Below are positions 9,918 to 17,598 of a DNA stretch of 64,000 nt, one piece after another. Position numbers and translations under genes: made by a program. The number at the start of each line of letters is the position of its first letter. Position 1 is the stretch's first letter. Origin of the DNA: Prosthecobacter dejongeii. GTDB taxonomy: Bacteria > Verrucomicrobiota > Verrucomicrobiia > Verrucomicrobiales > Verrucomicrobiaceae. The notes below the pieces were generated by a model. The model was not told the origin of the DNA. It saw only the letters and a program-made list of their open reading frames with translations, and did not search any database. The stretch spans positions 310,001 to 374,000 of the forward strand of contig NZ_JACHIF010000005.1 in assembly GCF_014203045.1 (NCBI RefSeq). The letters are read 5' to 3'.

Positions 9918-10050
9918 CATGTCCAACTGATGAGCCCGATTTTGTCTGGAAGACGTCTCTTCTTGCTGACTTGCGCGGACTCTGCAAGATCCTCCCCCTC
10001 ATCCACCGATTTTCCATCCTGATCGTATCATTTCAGATCCCCAACCCCCT

Positions 10051-11172
10051 ATGAACCTCACACGCACAGCTTACGGCACTTGGAGTGGCGGCAAATTCAT
10101 GCACTTCGGTGAAATGCTGGATGATGAACGCTACATCCGCATGATTCGCAGCGCTTTTGACCAGGGTGTCCGCACCTTTGTCACCGCCGATGTCTATGGC
10201 TCAGGACGGGCAGACTCCATGCTGGGGCAGGCGCTCCAGGGCCTGCCGCGAGATGAGTACAGCCTCGTCGGCATGGTGGGGCATGATTTCTATGAAGGCC
10301 TTCGTTCAGGTGCCAAAGGCTACCCCCGTTTTACCGAGGCCAGTCTCCACCAGCCAGAGCAATATGGCAGCTACCTGACCATGGCCACGGAGAAGTCGCT
10401 CCAACGATGCGGGGCAGATAAGTTTGACCTCCTGATGCTGCACAATCCCGATACTGTGGGTTACACCAGTGAAGTCGTGTGGGATGGCTTGACGGCCTTG
10501 AAGGACAAAGGGCTGACAGATCGTCTCGGCATCGCCCCTGGCCCGGCCAATGGCTTCACGCTGGATATGATTGACTGTTTTGAGCGCTTCGGTGACCGCA
10601 TGGACTGGGCCATGATTATTTTGAATCCCCTGGAGCCCTGGCCCGGCCAGCATGTTCTACCTGCGGCTAAAAAGCACGGGGTGGACATCCTCACTCGCGT
10701 AGTGGACTACGGCGGTATCTTCCATGATGACGTGAAACCTGGGCACAAATTCCGCGATGGGGATCACCGCACCCACCGCCCAGCGGGCTGGGTGGACCAT
10801 GCAGGTGAGAAGATGGAAAAGATCCGTCACATTGCAGACAAACATGGCCTTACCATGATCCAGCTAGCCTGTCTCTGGGACTTGGCTCAAGAGCCTGTAA
10901 AAAGCGTCGTGCCCACCCTCATCCAAGAAGCCGGCGAAGGCGCCAAGAGCATCGAGAGCAAGTTGGCTGAGCTTGCTTCACTGCCAGTCGAAAACATCCT
11001 CAGTGCTGAAGAAGTGGAGATGATCCGCCAGATCGGTGACAACACCGGTTGTATGACGCTCAAAGGAGCCAGCCAGCGCCATGAGGGGCAGGAGGCTCGG
11101 CCGGATGAATGGCCCATGCGTCCTGAATTGCTCTCACTCGCCAGTCGCTGGGATTTGGGCACTGCCTGGTAG
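10051..11172 (+). CDS. Aldo/keto reductase family protein
   Basis: 373 residues. Probably an NADPH-dependent cytoplasmic oxidoreductase of the AKR barrel fold; the substrate is unknown. The N-terminal half has the AKR pattern: a strand ending in TADVYGSGRADSMLGQAL (active-site Asp and Tyr of the D....Y motif), then DLLMLHNPD with the conserved His in the LLxLHxP strand, and KGLTDRLGIAPGPANG for the cofactor-side loop. Length is slightly over the common 310-350 residues. It lies 190 nt after the rpmB stop with no visible operon partner. A strong inverted repeat follows its stop. Confidence 0.85.
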   Translation: MNLTRTAYGTWSGGKFMHFGEMLDDERYIRMIRSAFDQGVRTFVTADVYGSGRADSMLGQALQGLPRDEYSLVGMVGHDFYEGLRSGAKGYPRFTEASLHQPEQYGSYLTMATEKSLQRCGADKFDLLMLHNPDTVGYTSEVVWDGLTALKDKGLTDRLGIAPGPANGFTLDMIDCFERFGDRMDWAMIILNPLEPWPGQHVLPAAKKHGVDILTRVVDYGGIFHDDVKPGHKFRDGDHRTHRPAGWVDHAGEKMEKIRHIADKHGLTMIQLACLWDLAQEPVKSVVPTLIQEAGEGAKSIESKLAELASLPVENILSAEEVEMIRQIGDNTGCMTLKGASQRHEGQEARPDEWPMRPELLSLASRWDLGTAW

Positions 11173-11185
11173 GCGGATTTTGTTT

Positions 11186-11234
11186 CTCGATTTGTCTGCG
11201 TGAGGCGGTGACGCAGCATGCAGACAAAGTGCGA
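11186..11234. repeat. Inverted repeat downstream of the aldo/keto reductase
   Basis: TTTGTCTGC (11191-11199) pairs with GCAGACAAA (11220-11228), and outer CTCG/CGAG can extend the stem. The loop contains a second small hairpin (GCGT...ACGC). No T-run follows, so it is a transcript-end structure or mobile-repeat remnant rather than a canonical terminator. Confidence 0.45.
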
Positions 11235-11299
11235 GAGGCGACTCATTCATAGCTGCCCCGGTTTCGTTTCGCTCTCCCGCTCTGTTCAGTGGGAAGCTC

Positions 11300-11467
11300 T
11301 AGACCGGTTTCCAAAAAGATTGTCCGATTGAAAAGGCGGGCGCGGTGGGATGAGTGGCAAGGCAAGAGCGCAGGCTGCTATCTTGACGATAACAGCCAAG
11401 CGAAAAACGCCGCCAATCGTCCCACCCCTTCGCCGCTTTTCGGACAATCTTTTTGGAAATCGGTCTA
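11300..11467. mobile_element. MITE-like hairpin element with 28-bp terminal inverted repeats and TA flanks
   Basis: Left arm 11300-11327 (begins TAGACCG) and right arm 11440-11467 match in inverted orientation at 27 of 28 positions. The dinucleotide TA borders both ends, the target duplication expected of IS630/Tc1-mariner-type transposition. The interior continues as an imperfect palindrome down to GGCTGCTATC / GATAACAGCC around TTGAC (about 11371-11397), so the whole 168 bp can fold into one long hairpin. It contains no gene. It would be mobilised in trans by a transposase not seen here. It sits between the reductase and the RRM gene terminator. Confidence 0.75.
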
Positions 11468-11482
11468 AGTTGAAAAAGGCAT

Positions 11483-11514
11483 GAAAAAGGCGGAATCCGT
11501 GAGGATTCCGCCTT
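11483..11514 (-). terminator. Rho-independent terminator of the RRM protein gene
   Basis: Perfect 12-bp stem AAGGCGGAATCC / GGATTCCGCCTT with GTGA loop (11487-11514). On the minus strand it is followed by TTTTTCAT. It lies 30 nt past the stop of the minus-strand RNA-binding protein. Confidence 0.85.
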
Positions 11515-11544
11515 CAAATTGTTTATGGCTAGGCCACCGAGCGA

Positions 11545-12009
11545 TTACCAGCGTTCGCCGCCTTCGCCCTTGCCACCACGGTCACGGTCCCAGCTTTTGC
11601 CGCCACGGCCACCGCCGCCGCCGCCACCACCGCCGTAGCCGCCACGGCCACCGCCGCCGCCACCACCGCCGCCGTAGCCACCACGGCCACCGCCGCCGCC
11701 ACCACCGCCGCCGTAGCCACCACGGCCACCGCCGCCGCCGCCACCGAAGGCAGGGCGCTCTTCTTTCGGACGAGCTTCATTGATCGTCAGGGAGCGACCA
11801 CCGAAGTCCTTGCCATTCAGGCCAGTGATGGCTGCCGTCATCGCTTCCGGTGTGTCCATGCTGACGAACGCAAACCCACGTGGGCGACCGCTCTCACGGT
11901 CCATTGGCAGGAAGACATCGGTAACGCCGCCGAATTGGGCGAAGAGATCGCGCAGATCAACATCGGTGGCACTGAAGGGGAGGTTCCCCACATACATTTT
12001 CGTATTCAT
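11545..12009 (-). CDS. RRM-domain RNA-binding protein with glycine-rich tail
   Basis: 154 residues. One RNA-recognition motif occupies residues about 4-80: RNP2 MYVGNLPF near the start and RNP1 RGFAFVSM near residue 45. The remainder is a low-complexity Gly/Arg/Tyr tail. This is the architecture of bacterial and cyanobacterial glycine-rich RNA-binding proteins, single-stranded RNA binders often linked to cold or stress. The tail is encoded by three 39-bp tandem units, so its length may vary between strains. A possible regulatory hairpin in the leader pairs CACCTGT 12072-12078 with ACAGGTG 12102-12108. Its similarity in tail composition to the helicase at 5403 suggests both act on RNA under similar conditions (inference). 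Confidence 0.92.
   Translation of the reverse strand: MNTKMYVGNLPFSATDVDLRDLFAQFGGVTDVFLPMDRESGRPRGFAFVSMDTPEAMTAAITGLNGKDFGGRSLTINEARPKEERPAFGGGGGGGRGGYGGGGGGGGGRGGYGGGGGGGGGRGGYGGGGGGGGGRGGKSWDRDRGGKGEGGERW
11601..11717 (-). repeat. Three tandem 39-bp units in the RRM glycine-rich tail
   Basis: Units at 11601-11639, 11640-11678 and 11679-11717 are nearly identical. Each encodes 13 residues, essentially a run of Gly with one Arg and one Tyr. A partial fourth unit continues to about 11750. Period 39 keeps the frame, so slippage would change only tail length. Confidence 0.9.
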
Positions 12010-12592
12010 TTCGGTAATAACTGAGTGGTCACTGAATTTTGATCAGCCAGAACCCTCAAAGACGAAACATTCACCTGTGAACTTCTGGACCTAACCCTCA
12101 AACAGGTGGACGCATCGGAGGTGTTGCAGAGGAGGGAAGCGAATGCAAGCGTTATTCTTGGTGCCGGGCAATCGTTTGTAAGGCAGGAGAGTTGTGGCTT
12201 TGAGGGCCATGAGTAGCCGTTTTAAAGGGGTTTTGAAAGGCTTGGCAGGCCCGGTTTCAGGCATTTGCATTCTTTCACTGCACGTTGCGAGGAATCCCTT
12301 CTGAGGAAATGGCTGGATAGAAAAGAAAAAATATTTTTTACGAAGAATTAGACGCCTGTTTGAGAGGATGAGTTTCCTGATCGAGAAGGCACTGATAATC
12401 AGTCGAGTATCCGAGGCTTGTCGTGCATTTCGCTGGACAGGCTCGGCTTTCCCTGCTTTTCGATAGAATCAAATGAGCCCACTGGATGGAGAGCCTCAAG
12501 GAGAGCGAAAAATGGCATGCGATCATGACAGAGAATTGTCGTGCCTACCTTGGAGAACCCCAGCTGCATGTTCGCGTCAGCCTTGCTAGAGC
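12010..12592. other. Large divergent intergenic region, no gene seen
   Basis: 583 bases between the RRM gene (minus) and the MBOAT gene (plus). It holds an AT-rich patch with an AAAAAATATTTTTT self-complementary core near 12326-12339. Short open frames on the minus strand (12338-12614) have no recognisable protein character or start signal. Most of it is probably leader and promoter sequence for the two flanking genes. Confidence 0.5.
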
Positions 12593-14029
12593 ATGCTGTT
12601 TCATACTTTAACATTCTGGGTCTTTTTTGCGCTGTTCCTGGCTATTTACTGGCGTCTGGGACTTCGTGGTCAAAATATCCTGCTGCTTGTCGCTACCAAT
12701 TTCTTTTACGGCTGGTGGGACTGGCGCTTTCTACCGCTGATTTGGTACTTAGTGAGTGTGGATTTCTTCATCGGTCGGCAGCTTGGAAGGGAGTCTCGGC
12801 CCAGCTTCCGCAAAGGCTGGGTGGCCCTGTCACTCATCTCCAATTTAGGGCTGCTTTTTGTCTTTAAATACCTGAATTTCTTTGCTGGAGAGACCTGCCA
12901 TTTGATGGGCCTCTTTGGTTATGCCTGTGACGTGCCAGGATGGATCAAAAACATCATTTTGCCTCTCGGGATCTCCTTTCACACCTTTCAGACCGTCAGC
13001 TACATCATGGACGTGTATCGGCGGAAGGAGGCCCCCGTGCAAAGATGGGTGGATTACGCCTTATTCTGCGGTTTTTTTCCGCAGCTCTTGGCAGGGCCTA
13101 TCGAGCGCAGCTCCACGCTGATGCCGCAGCTTTTTACCCCCCGTCAGCCGCTGAGCGCGGATGATTTTTCGGAGGGGCTCTATCACCTGATGGTGGGCTT
13201 TTTCAAAAAGGTGGTCATCGCCGATAACATGGCCGTCTTGGTGAATCACATCTTTAGCCTGCCTCCAGAGCAGCTCAGTGCCTGGGAAGTGTTGCTCGGC
13301 TCCTATGCCTTTGCTTTTCAGGTGTATGGAGATTTCTCCGGTTACAGCTCCATGGCGCAGGGCATCGCGAAATGGATGGGCTTTAACCTGAGCTGGAACT
13401 TTAAGATCCCGTTCCTGGCCACCTCTCCCCAGGTCTTCTGGCAGCGCTGGCACATCACCCTTTCCACCTGGCTGCGAGACTACCTCTTCATGCCGCTGAT
13501 GCGCATGACCTGGCTGCAGGGCATGACCAAGGTCTATGCCGTGGCCATCATCGTTCAGCTTGCCAGTGGCGTCTGGCATGGGGCGAACTGGACGTTTCTT
13601 TTCTGGGGCCTGCTGCATGGTGTGTACCTGTGCCTACAGTTGTGGCTGACGCGTCGCGGTTGGTTTGCGGAGCCGCCCGCCGGCAGTAGCCTGCTACGCC
13701 GCATGCCCTGGATCATCGGCACCTTTCACCTCATGTGCGTGGGCATGATCCTCTTCCGTGCCGATAACATCGGGCAGGCGGGGGCGCTGTTCATGGCCTT
13801 CGGTTCACGCTGGCAGATCACAGAGTTTGTGATTTATGGGCTCGCTCAGTTGCTGCTGTTTGCGGGGCCGCTGATGGTTTTTGAGGGCTGGCTAGAAACT
13901 AAAAAGGATCACCTCGCTCTTCTAAAAGTCTCCTGGCCCGCCCGCACGTCGGTGTATGCTGTCATGCTGCTCATGATCTGGTTCTTACCGCCAGAAAACA
14001 CCCATGAATTCATCTACTTCCAGTTCTGA
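12593..14029 (+). CDS. MBOAT family membrane O-acyltransferase (AlgI/DltB-like)
   Basis: 478 residues with about ten hydrophobic segments. Membrane-bound O-acyltransferases move an acyl group across or onto a secreted polymer; AlgI acetylates alginate and DltB moves D-alanine to teichoic acid. The conserved family blocks are visible: FAFQVYGDFSGYSSMAQGIAKWMGF, FWQRWHITLSTWLRDYLFMPL, and SGVWHGANWTFLFWGLLHG with the catalytic His at residue 329. The stop overlaps the next gene by 26 nt, so the two are translationally coupled. The downstream adenylation and carrier genes suggest the acyl donor is a carrier-bound amino acid rather than acetyl-CoA (inference). First gene of a four-gene cassette. 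Confidence 0.92.
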   Translation: MLFHTLTFWVFFALFLAIYWRLGLRGQNILLLVATNFFYGWWDWRFLPLIWYLVSVDFFIGRQLGRESRPSFRKGWVALSLISNLGLLFVFKYLNFFAGETCHLMGLFGYACDVPGWIKNIILPLGISFHTFQTVSYIMDVYRRKEAPVQRWVDYALFCGFFPQLLAGPIERSSTLMPQLFTPRQPLSADDFSEGLYHLMVGFFKKVVIADNMAVLVNHIFSLPPEQLSAWEVLLGSYAFAFQVYGDFSGYSSMAQGIAKWMGFNLSWNFKIPFLATSPQVFWQRWHITLSTWLRDYLFMPLMRMTWLQGMTKVYAVAIIVQLASGVWHGANWTFLFWGLLHGVYLCLQLWLTRRGWFAEPPAGSSLLRRMPWIIGTFHLMCVGMILFRADNIGQAGALFMAFGSRWQITEFVIYGLAQLLLFAGPLMVFEGWLETKKDHLALLKVSWPARTSVYAVMLLMIWFLPPENTHEFIYFQF

Positions 14030-14987
14030 GAATCCCAGGAAAAGCCTGTGGTCTTCCAGCGAATGGAAGGTGCTATTGATTCTGGCTTTGTTGCTCTTAA
14101 GCACAGAGATCACACTGCGTTTGATTGAACAGCGCCTTTCCATTGATGTGGCGCACATCCGCTCGGCACCTCAGCTTGCAGCTTCCATCAGCACGGCAGA
14201 TGGAGCCTCCAAAGAAGCACTCAAAATTCTCTTCATCGGAAATTCCTCCATTCGTGAAGGCATCGTGCCAGAGCAGTTGGTTTCAGAGTTTAAGACGCGT
14301 TACGGGCGGGAAGTTCGCCCTTACTTCTTCTATCCCGATGGCGGCTCCATCATGAGCTGGCGATGGGCGTGGCGGCGATATTTTAGTGACCCCTCATGCC
14401 GCCCAGATTTGGTGGTGATCTGTGGTGGCACGTCCCACTTTGACGATGGCAATACGGAGCCACGTGTCGCTGGCAGTTACTTCGTCAGTTCCAAGGATGC
14501 ACTGACCTTCGCCAGCACTGAACTTCCAAATACCGAATCTCGCCTGGAATTCATGATGGCCAAAACCTCGGTTTCCTACGCTTCCAGGCGGCGTGTGCAG
14601 CGGCGTGTCATGGACATTTTGATGCCTTATAATCGGACCGTCCTTTTTGAAATCTCTACCCTGGCCGAGAAAAAAGCCGCCAAGTCTAAAACCGATTCCC
14701 CCCCGACTTCAAAGCGTCTGAAAAGTCTGCTGGAGGACATCCGCGCACGCCACCTACAAGCGGTGGTGGTGACCGTGCCTAACCTGAACCTTTACGATGT
14801 GCCTGAAGATCGTGTGCGGACCATCGCAGAGGCAGGTGCCTATTTTGCTGACTTGAGAGCTGTGGAGGGCATCACCGCCGCGCACTTTTTTGACAAAGCC
14901 CACCTGGATGAAAAGGGCGCAGAGATCTTCACCCGCGCTTTATGCAGCTCTCTCAATCAAGCGCTCACCCAGCCGCCCAAGCCGTGA
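14004..14987 (+). CDS. SGNH hydrolase-like membrane-anchored protein, partner of MBOAT
   Basis: 327 residues. One hydrophobic N-terminal segment (residues about 22-33) anchors it, with the rest probably periplasmic. LFIGNSSIREG near residue 76-86 resembles SGNH block I with the nucleophile serine at about Ser81. DKAHLDEKGAEIF has the block V D-x-x-H pair, Asp297 and His300. VVICGGTSHFDDGN may supply the Gly/Asn blocks. Such proteins (AlgX, AlgJ, DltD) work with MBOAT enzymes to place the acyl group on the final polysaccharide. The gene begins inside the MBOAT gene and ends 30 nt before the adenylation gene. The family assignment is by motif and neighbourhood; sequence identity to DltD or AlgJ is not obvious. 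Confidence 0.75.
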   Translation: MNSSTSSSENPRKSLWSSSEWKVLLILALLLLSTEITLRLIEQRLSIDVAHIRSAPQLAASISTADGASKEALKILFIGNSSIREGIVPEQLVSEFKTRYGREVRPYFFYPDGGSIMSWRWAWRRYFSDPSCRPDLVVICGGTSHFDDGNTEPRVAGSYFVSSKDALTFASTELPNTESRLEFMMAKTSVSYASRRRVQRRVMDILMPYNRTVLFEISTLAEKKAAKSKTDSPPTSKRLKSLLEDIRARHLQAVVVTVPNLNLYDVPEDRVRTIAEAGAYFADLRAVEGITAAHFFDKAHLDEKGAEIFTRALCSSLNQALTQPPKP

Positions 14988-15017
14988 AGCCGTAGCCTCT
15001 CTATCCAGACCCTGACG

Positions 15018-16547
15018 ATGCGTGATCTAATCTCTGCCGCTTTCCAAACGCACCCGCATCTCCCCGCCCTGTCTCTGCCGCAGGGTGAAGTTTCCTACCA
15101 CGCCCTTTGGGAGGCGGCTGGCCAAGTGGCGAAGAGCCTCCAGTCCCTGCCTCCAGGCCCCATCGGCATCCTCGGCGGGCGAGAGCCTGCCATGTATGTG
15201 GGCCTGCTCGCCGCCATGCTCAGTGGCCGCGCTTACGTGCCCCTGAATGCCAAGTTTCCGCCCAGCCGCCTCGCTGAAATGCTGCGCGTGGCCGGTTGCG
15301 CAGGTGTCCTGCATGATCCCGCCTCCCAGCCCCTACTGGAAAGCCTCTTTGCCGAGGCTCAGCTTTCGCTGGCTGATACACGCACGGTTAGCGGCCCATC
15401 TCCTTTAGGGGACGTGACGCTGAGTGTCCCTGGGGCCGATGCAGGCCTAACGAAAAGTGGGACTGAAAACGAGGCCTTCGCTTACATTCTTTTCACCTCC
15501 GGCAGCACGGGCAAGCCCAAGGGCATCGGCATCACTCCTGAAAATCTTCAGACCTACCTGGCCCACGCCACCGCTGCCTATGGGGTAGCCCCTGGGGACC
15601 GTGCTTCCCAGATGTTTGAGCTCACCTTCGATCTCAGCGTGCATGATCTGTTTGTGACTTGGCTGGGCGGCGGTTGCCTCTGCGTGCCTGCGGGCATGGA
15701 CATGATGGCCCCCGCGCGCTTCATCCTCACCCAGCGCATCACCCACTGGTTCTCCGTGCCCTCCACGGCGTCCTTACTGGCGCGGCTGCGCCTCCTCCGT
15801 GAAAATGCCTTCCCCACTTTAAAACAGAGCCTCTTCTGCGGTGAGGCGCTGCCCACCGCCCTGGCGCAGCAATGGCAGGCTGCGGCACCGCATTCGCAGG
15901 TGTGGAATCTCTATGGGCCGACGGAGGCCACCATCGCCATCACCGCACATCAGGTGGGCACGGCAGGCGATGGCGAAGAACGTCCCGTCGTCCCCATCGG
16001 CCAGCCCTTTCCAGGCCACCGCACCGCCCTGGTGGTGGATGGTAAACCCGTCGCGGCAGGGGAAGCGGGGGAACTTTGGCTCTCCGGCCCTCAAGTCTCC
16101 CCAGGTTACCTCGCCAATGAAGAAAAAACTCGCGAGGCCTTTGTCACCCTCAGCGCTGACCCGGATGACTCCCGGTGGTACCGCACGGGCGATCTGGTGC
16201 GGGCGGGTGAAGACGGCACCCTGCATTACCTGGGGCGGCTGGACAGCCAGATCCAGGTGCATGGGCACCGCGTGGAGCTGGGGGAGGTGGAGACCGCCCT
16301 GCGCAGCGCCGCCGGTGGGCGCTCGGTGGCTGCCATCGGTTGGCCACGCAGTGGAGCGACCATCGAAGGCATCGTCGCCTTTGCCGAAGGCAGCGGCACG
16401 CCCGAAGACGCCCAGGCACTGCTAGCCACCCTGCAGACTCAGTTGCCCGCCTACATGGTTCCCTCACGAATCGTCTTTGTCGCAACGATGCCTTTGAATT
16501 CGAATGGAAAGACGGATAGAAACGCCTTAGCCCTGCTGCTCCCATGA
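15018..16547 (+). CDS. Amino-acid adenylation enzyme (DltA/NRPS A-domain-like)
   Basis: 509 residues. It activates a carboxylic acid, most likely an amino acid, as acyl-AMP and loads it onto a carrier protein. Standard A-domain motifs are in order: FTSGSTGKPKGIG (A3), FDLSVHDLFVTWLGGG (A4 region), LYGPTEATIAIT (A5), GELWLSGPQVSPGY (A6), YRTGDL (A7), GRLDSQIQVHGHRVELGEVE (A8) and NSNGKTDR with the catalytic Lys (A10). Stand-alone length with no condensation or thioesterase domain matches DltA (about 500 residues). The stop overlaps the carrier-protein gene start by 4 nt (ATGA). Substrate cannot be read with confidence. Confidence 0.92.
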   Translation: MRDLISAAFQTHPHLPALSLPQGEVSYHALWEAAGQVAKSLQSLPPGPIGILGGREPAMYVGLLAAMLSGRAYVPLNAKFPPSRLAEMLRVAGCAGVLHDPASQPLLESLFAEAQLSLADTRTVSGPSPLGDVTLSVPGADAGLTKSGTENEAFAYILFTSGSTGKPKGIGITPENLQTYLAHATAAYGVAPGDRASQMFELTFDLSVHDLFVTWLGGGCLCVPAGMDMMAPARFILTQRITHWFSVPSTASLLARLRLLRENAFPTLKQSLFCGEALPTALAQQWQAAAPHSQVWNLYGPTEATIAITAHQVGTAGDGEERPVVPIGQPFPGHRTALVVDGKPVAAGEAGELWLSGPQVSPGYLANEEKTREAFVTLSADPDDSRWYRTGDLVRAGEDGTLHYLGRLDSQIQVHGHRVELGEVETALRSAAGGRSVAAIGWPRSGATIEGIVAFAEGSGTPEDAQALLATLQTQLPAYMVPSRIVFVATMPLNSNGKTDRNALALLLP

Positions 16548-17320
16548 CCGCCTCCCACTCCAAAGAAGACATCCGCGCCTTTCTCATTGCCAAAACCGGA
16601 CTCAACCCCGCCAAAGCTGAGGATAGCTCCATCATCGTGGGCTCCGGTCTGGTGGATTCCTTTGGCCTCGTGGCCCTGCTGGCCGAGATCGAACAGCGCT
16701 TCGGCGTCTTCCCAGACCTCATGAGCCTGGACCCCGCCGAATACGCCACCCTGGGCGGCCTAACCAAAATTGTTTCCACCGCGCTCAACCTCCCCGAAAC
16801 CGAGGCCACCCCCAGCAGCCCCGCAGGCGCAGCAGCCACCGCCTCATCCTCGTCCGGGCCTGAAATCCAGCGCCTCGCCAAAGGCAGTCCCGAGTGGCAG
16901 CAGGTGCCCGCTTTGATGAAGGAAATGTTCCAAGGCTTTGCCGGGCAGGGCCTGCGTTTACCTCTCGTCGAAGGCGGCGAAAAACTCTGGCTGCAATCGC
17001 TGGAGCGACTCCCTGAGTCCGTCTTCCTCGTCCTCGGGGCCAGCGTCGGCGGTCAACTCGTCAGCTTCGCCAGCGCCCACTGCAAGATGCTGCCCGCCCA
17101 CCTCGGCGGCGGCATGGTGGGAGAGATCAGCTACGTCTATGTGAAGCCCGAAGCCCGCCGCCACGGCCTCGCCGGCCGCATGGTCGCCCAGATGGAAGAC
17201 TGGCTGAAAAGCAGCAAAGTCCGCTCCATCGAGATCCAAGTCCTCACCGGCAACGAAGGCGCCCTCGCCTTCTGGCGCCGCAGCGGCTTCGGTGATGAAC
17301 TGGTGCAGATGCGGAAGTGA
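16544..17320 (+). CDS. Carrier protein fused to GNAT N-acetyltransferase
   Basis: 258 residues, two domains. Residues 1-85 are an acyl/peptidyl carrier domain: SGLVDSFGLVALLAEIEQRFG carries the likely phosphopantetheine serine, Ser39, in the DS motif. An Ala/Ser/Pro linker (about 86-105) leads to a GNAT domain with the acetyl-CoA loop VYVKPEARRHGLAGRMVAQMEDW and the terminal GNEGALAFWRRSGF. DltC-type carriers normally stand alone; fusion to a GNAT is unusual. The proximity suggests the acetyltransferase modifies the carrier-tethered aminoacyl group, for instance N-acetylating it before membrane transfer (inference). Last gene of the cassette; no terminator is obvious after it. Confidence 0.85.
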   Translation: MTASHSKEDIRAFLIAKTGLNPAKAEDSSIIVGSGLVDSFGLVALLAEIEQRFGVFPDLMSLDPAEYATLGGLTKIVSTALNLPETEATPSSPAGAAATASSSSGPEIQRLAKGSPEWQQVPALMKEMFQGFAGQGLRLPLVEGGEKLWLQSLERLPESVFLVLGASVGGQLVSFASAHCKMLPAHLGGGMVGEISYVYVKPEARRHGLAGRMVAQMEDWLKSSKVRSIEIQVLTGNEGALAFWRRSGFGDELVQMRK

Positions 17321-17476
17321 CTTCGCCTCGGCGTTGGCGCGCCTGTAGTCTTTTCGTTTACTTTGGAGATTCTCTTATCCCAGTTTCAGAGAAACCTCGC
17401 GCCAATCGTTAGGCTTCTAAACTCGCTAGATACCCTTGGCGTTTAAGTGGTTAGAACATTGAGATCGTTCTGTATG

Positions 17477-17520
17477 TCTGGCATCTTTTTAGTTCTTCTG
17501 GCATCTTTTTATCTTTTTAG
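17477..17520. repeat. Two direct copies of a RAYT-type motif at the Rhs truncation point
   Basis: CTGGCATCTTTTTA occurs at 17478-17491 and 17498-17511, period 20, followed by a further CTTTTTAG. Its reverse complement (AAAAAGATGCCAG) appears at 21220-21249 and in the hairpin before the RAYT gene at 21792, so the accessory block is bracketed by inverted copies. Recognisable Rhs coding sequence begins at 17521, directly after this block. Confidence 0.65.
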
Positions 17521-17598
17521 ACCCGCACCACCAGCTACACCTACCATCCGGCGAATCATGATCATGCTGGGAAGCTGCATACGAAGACGGCTCCCTAC

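Noticed and set aside
12338-12614. Two small minus-strand frames before the MBOAT gene
   Set aside because: No start signal, no recognisable sequence, and they overlap the MBOAT start.
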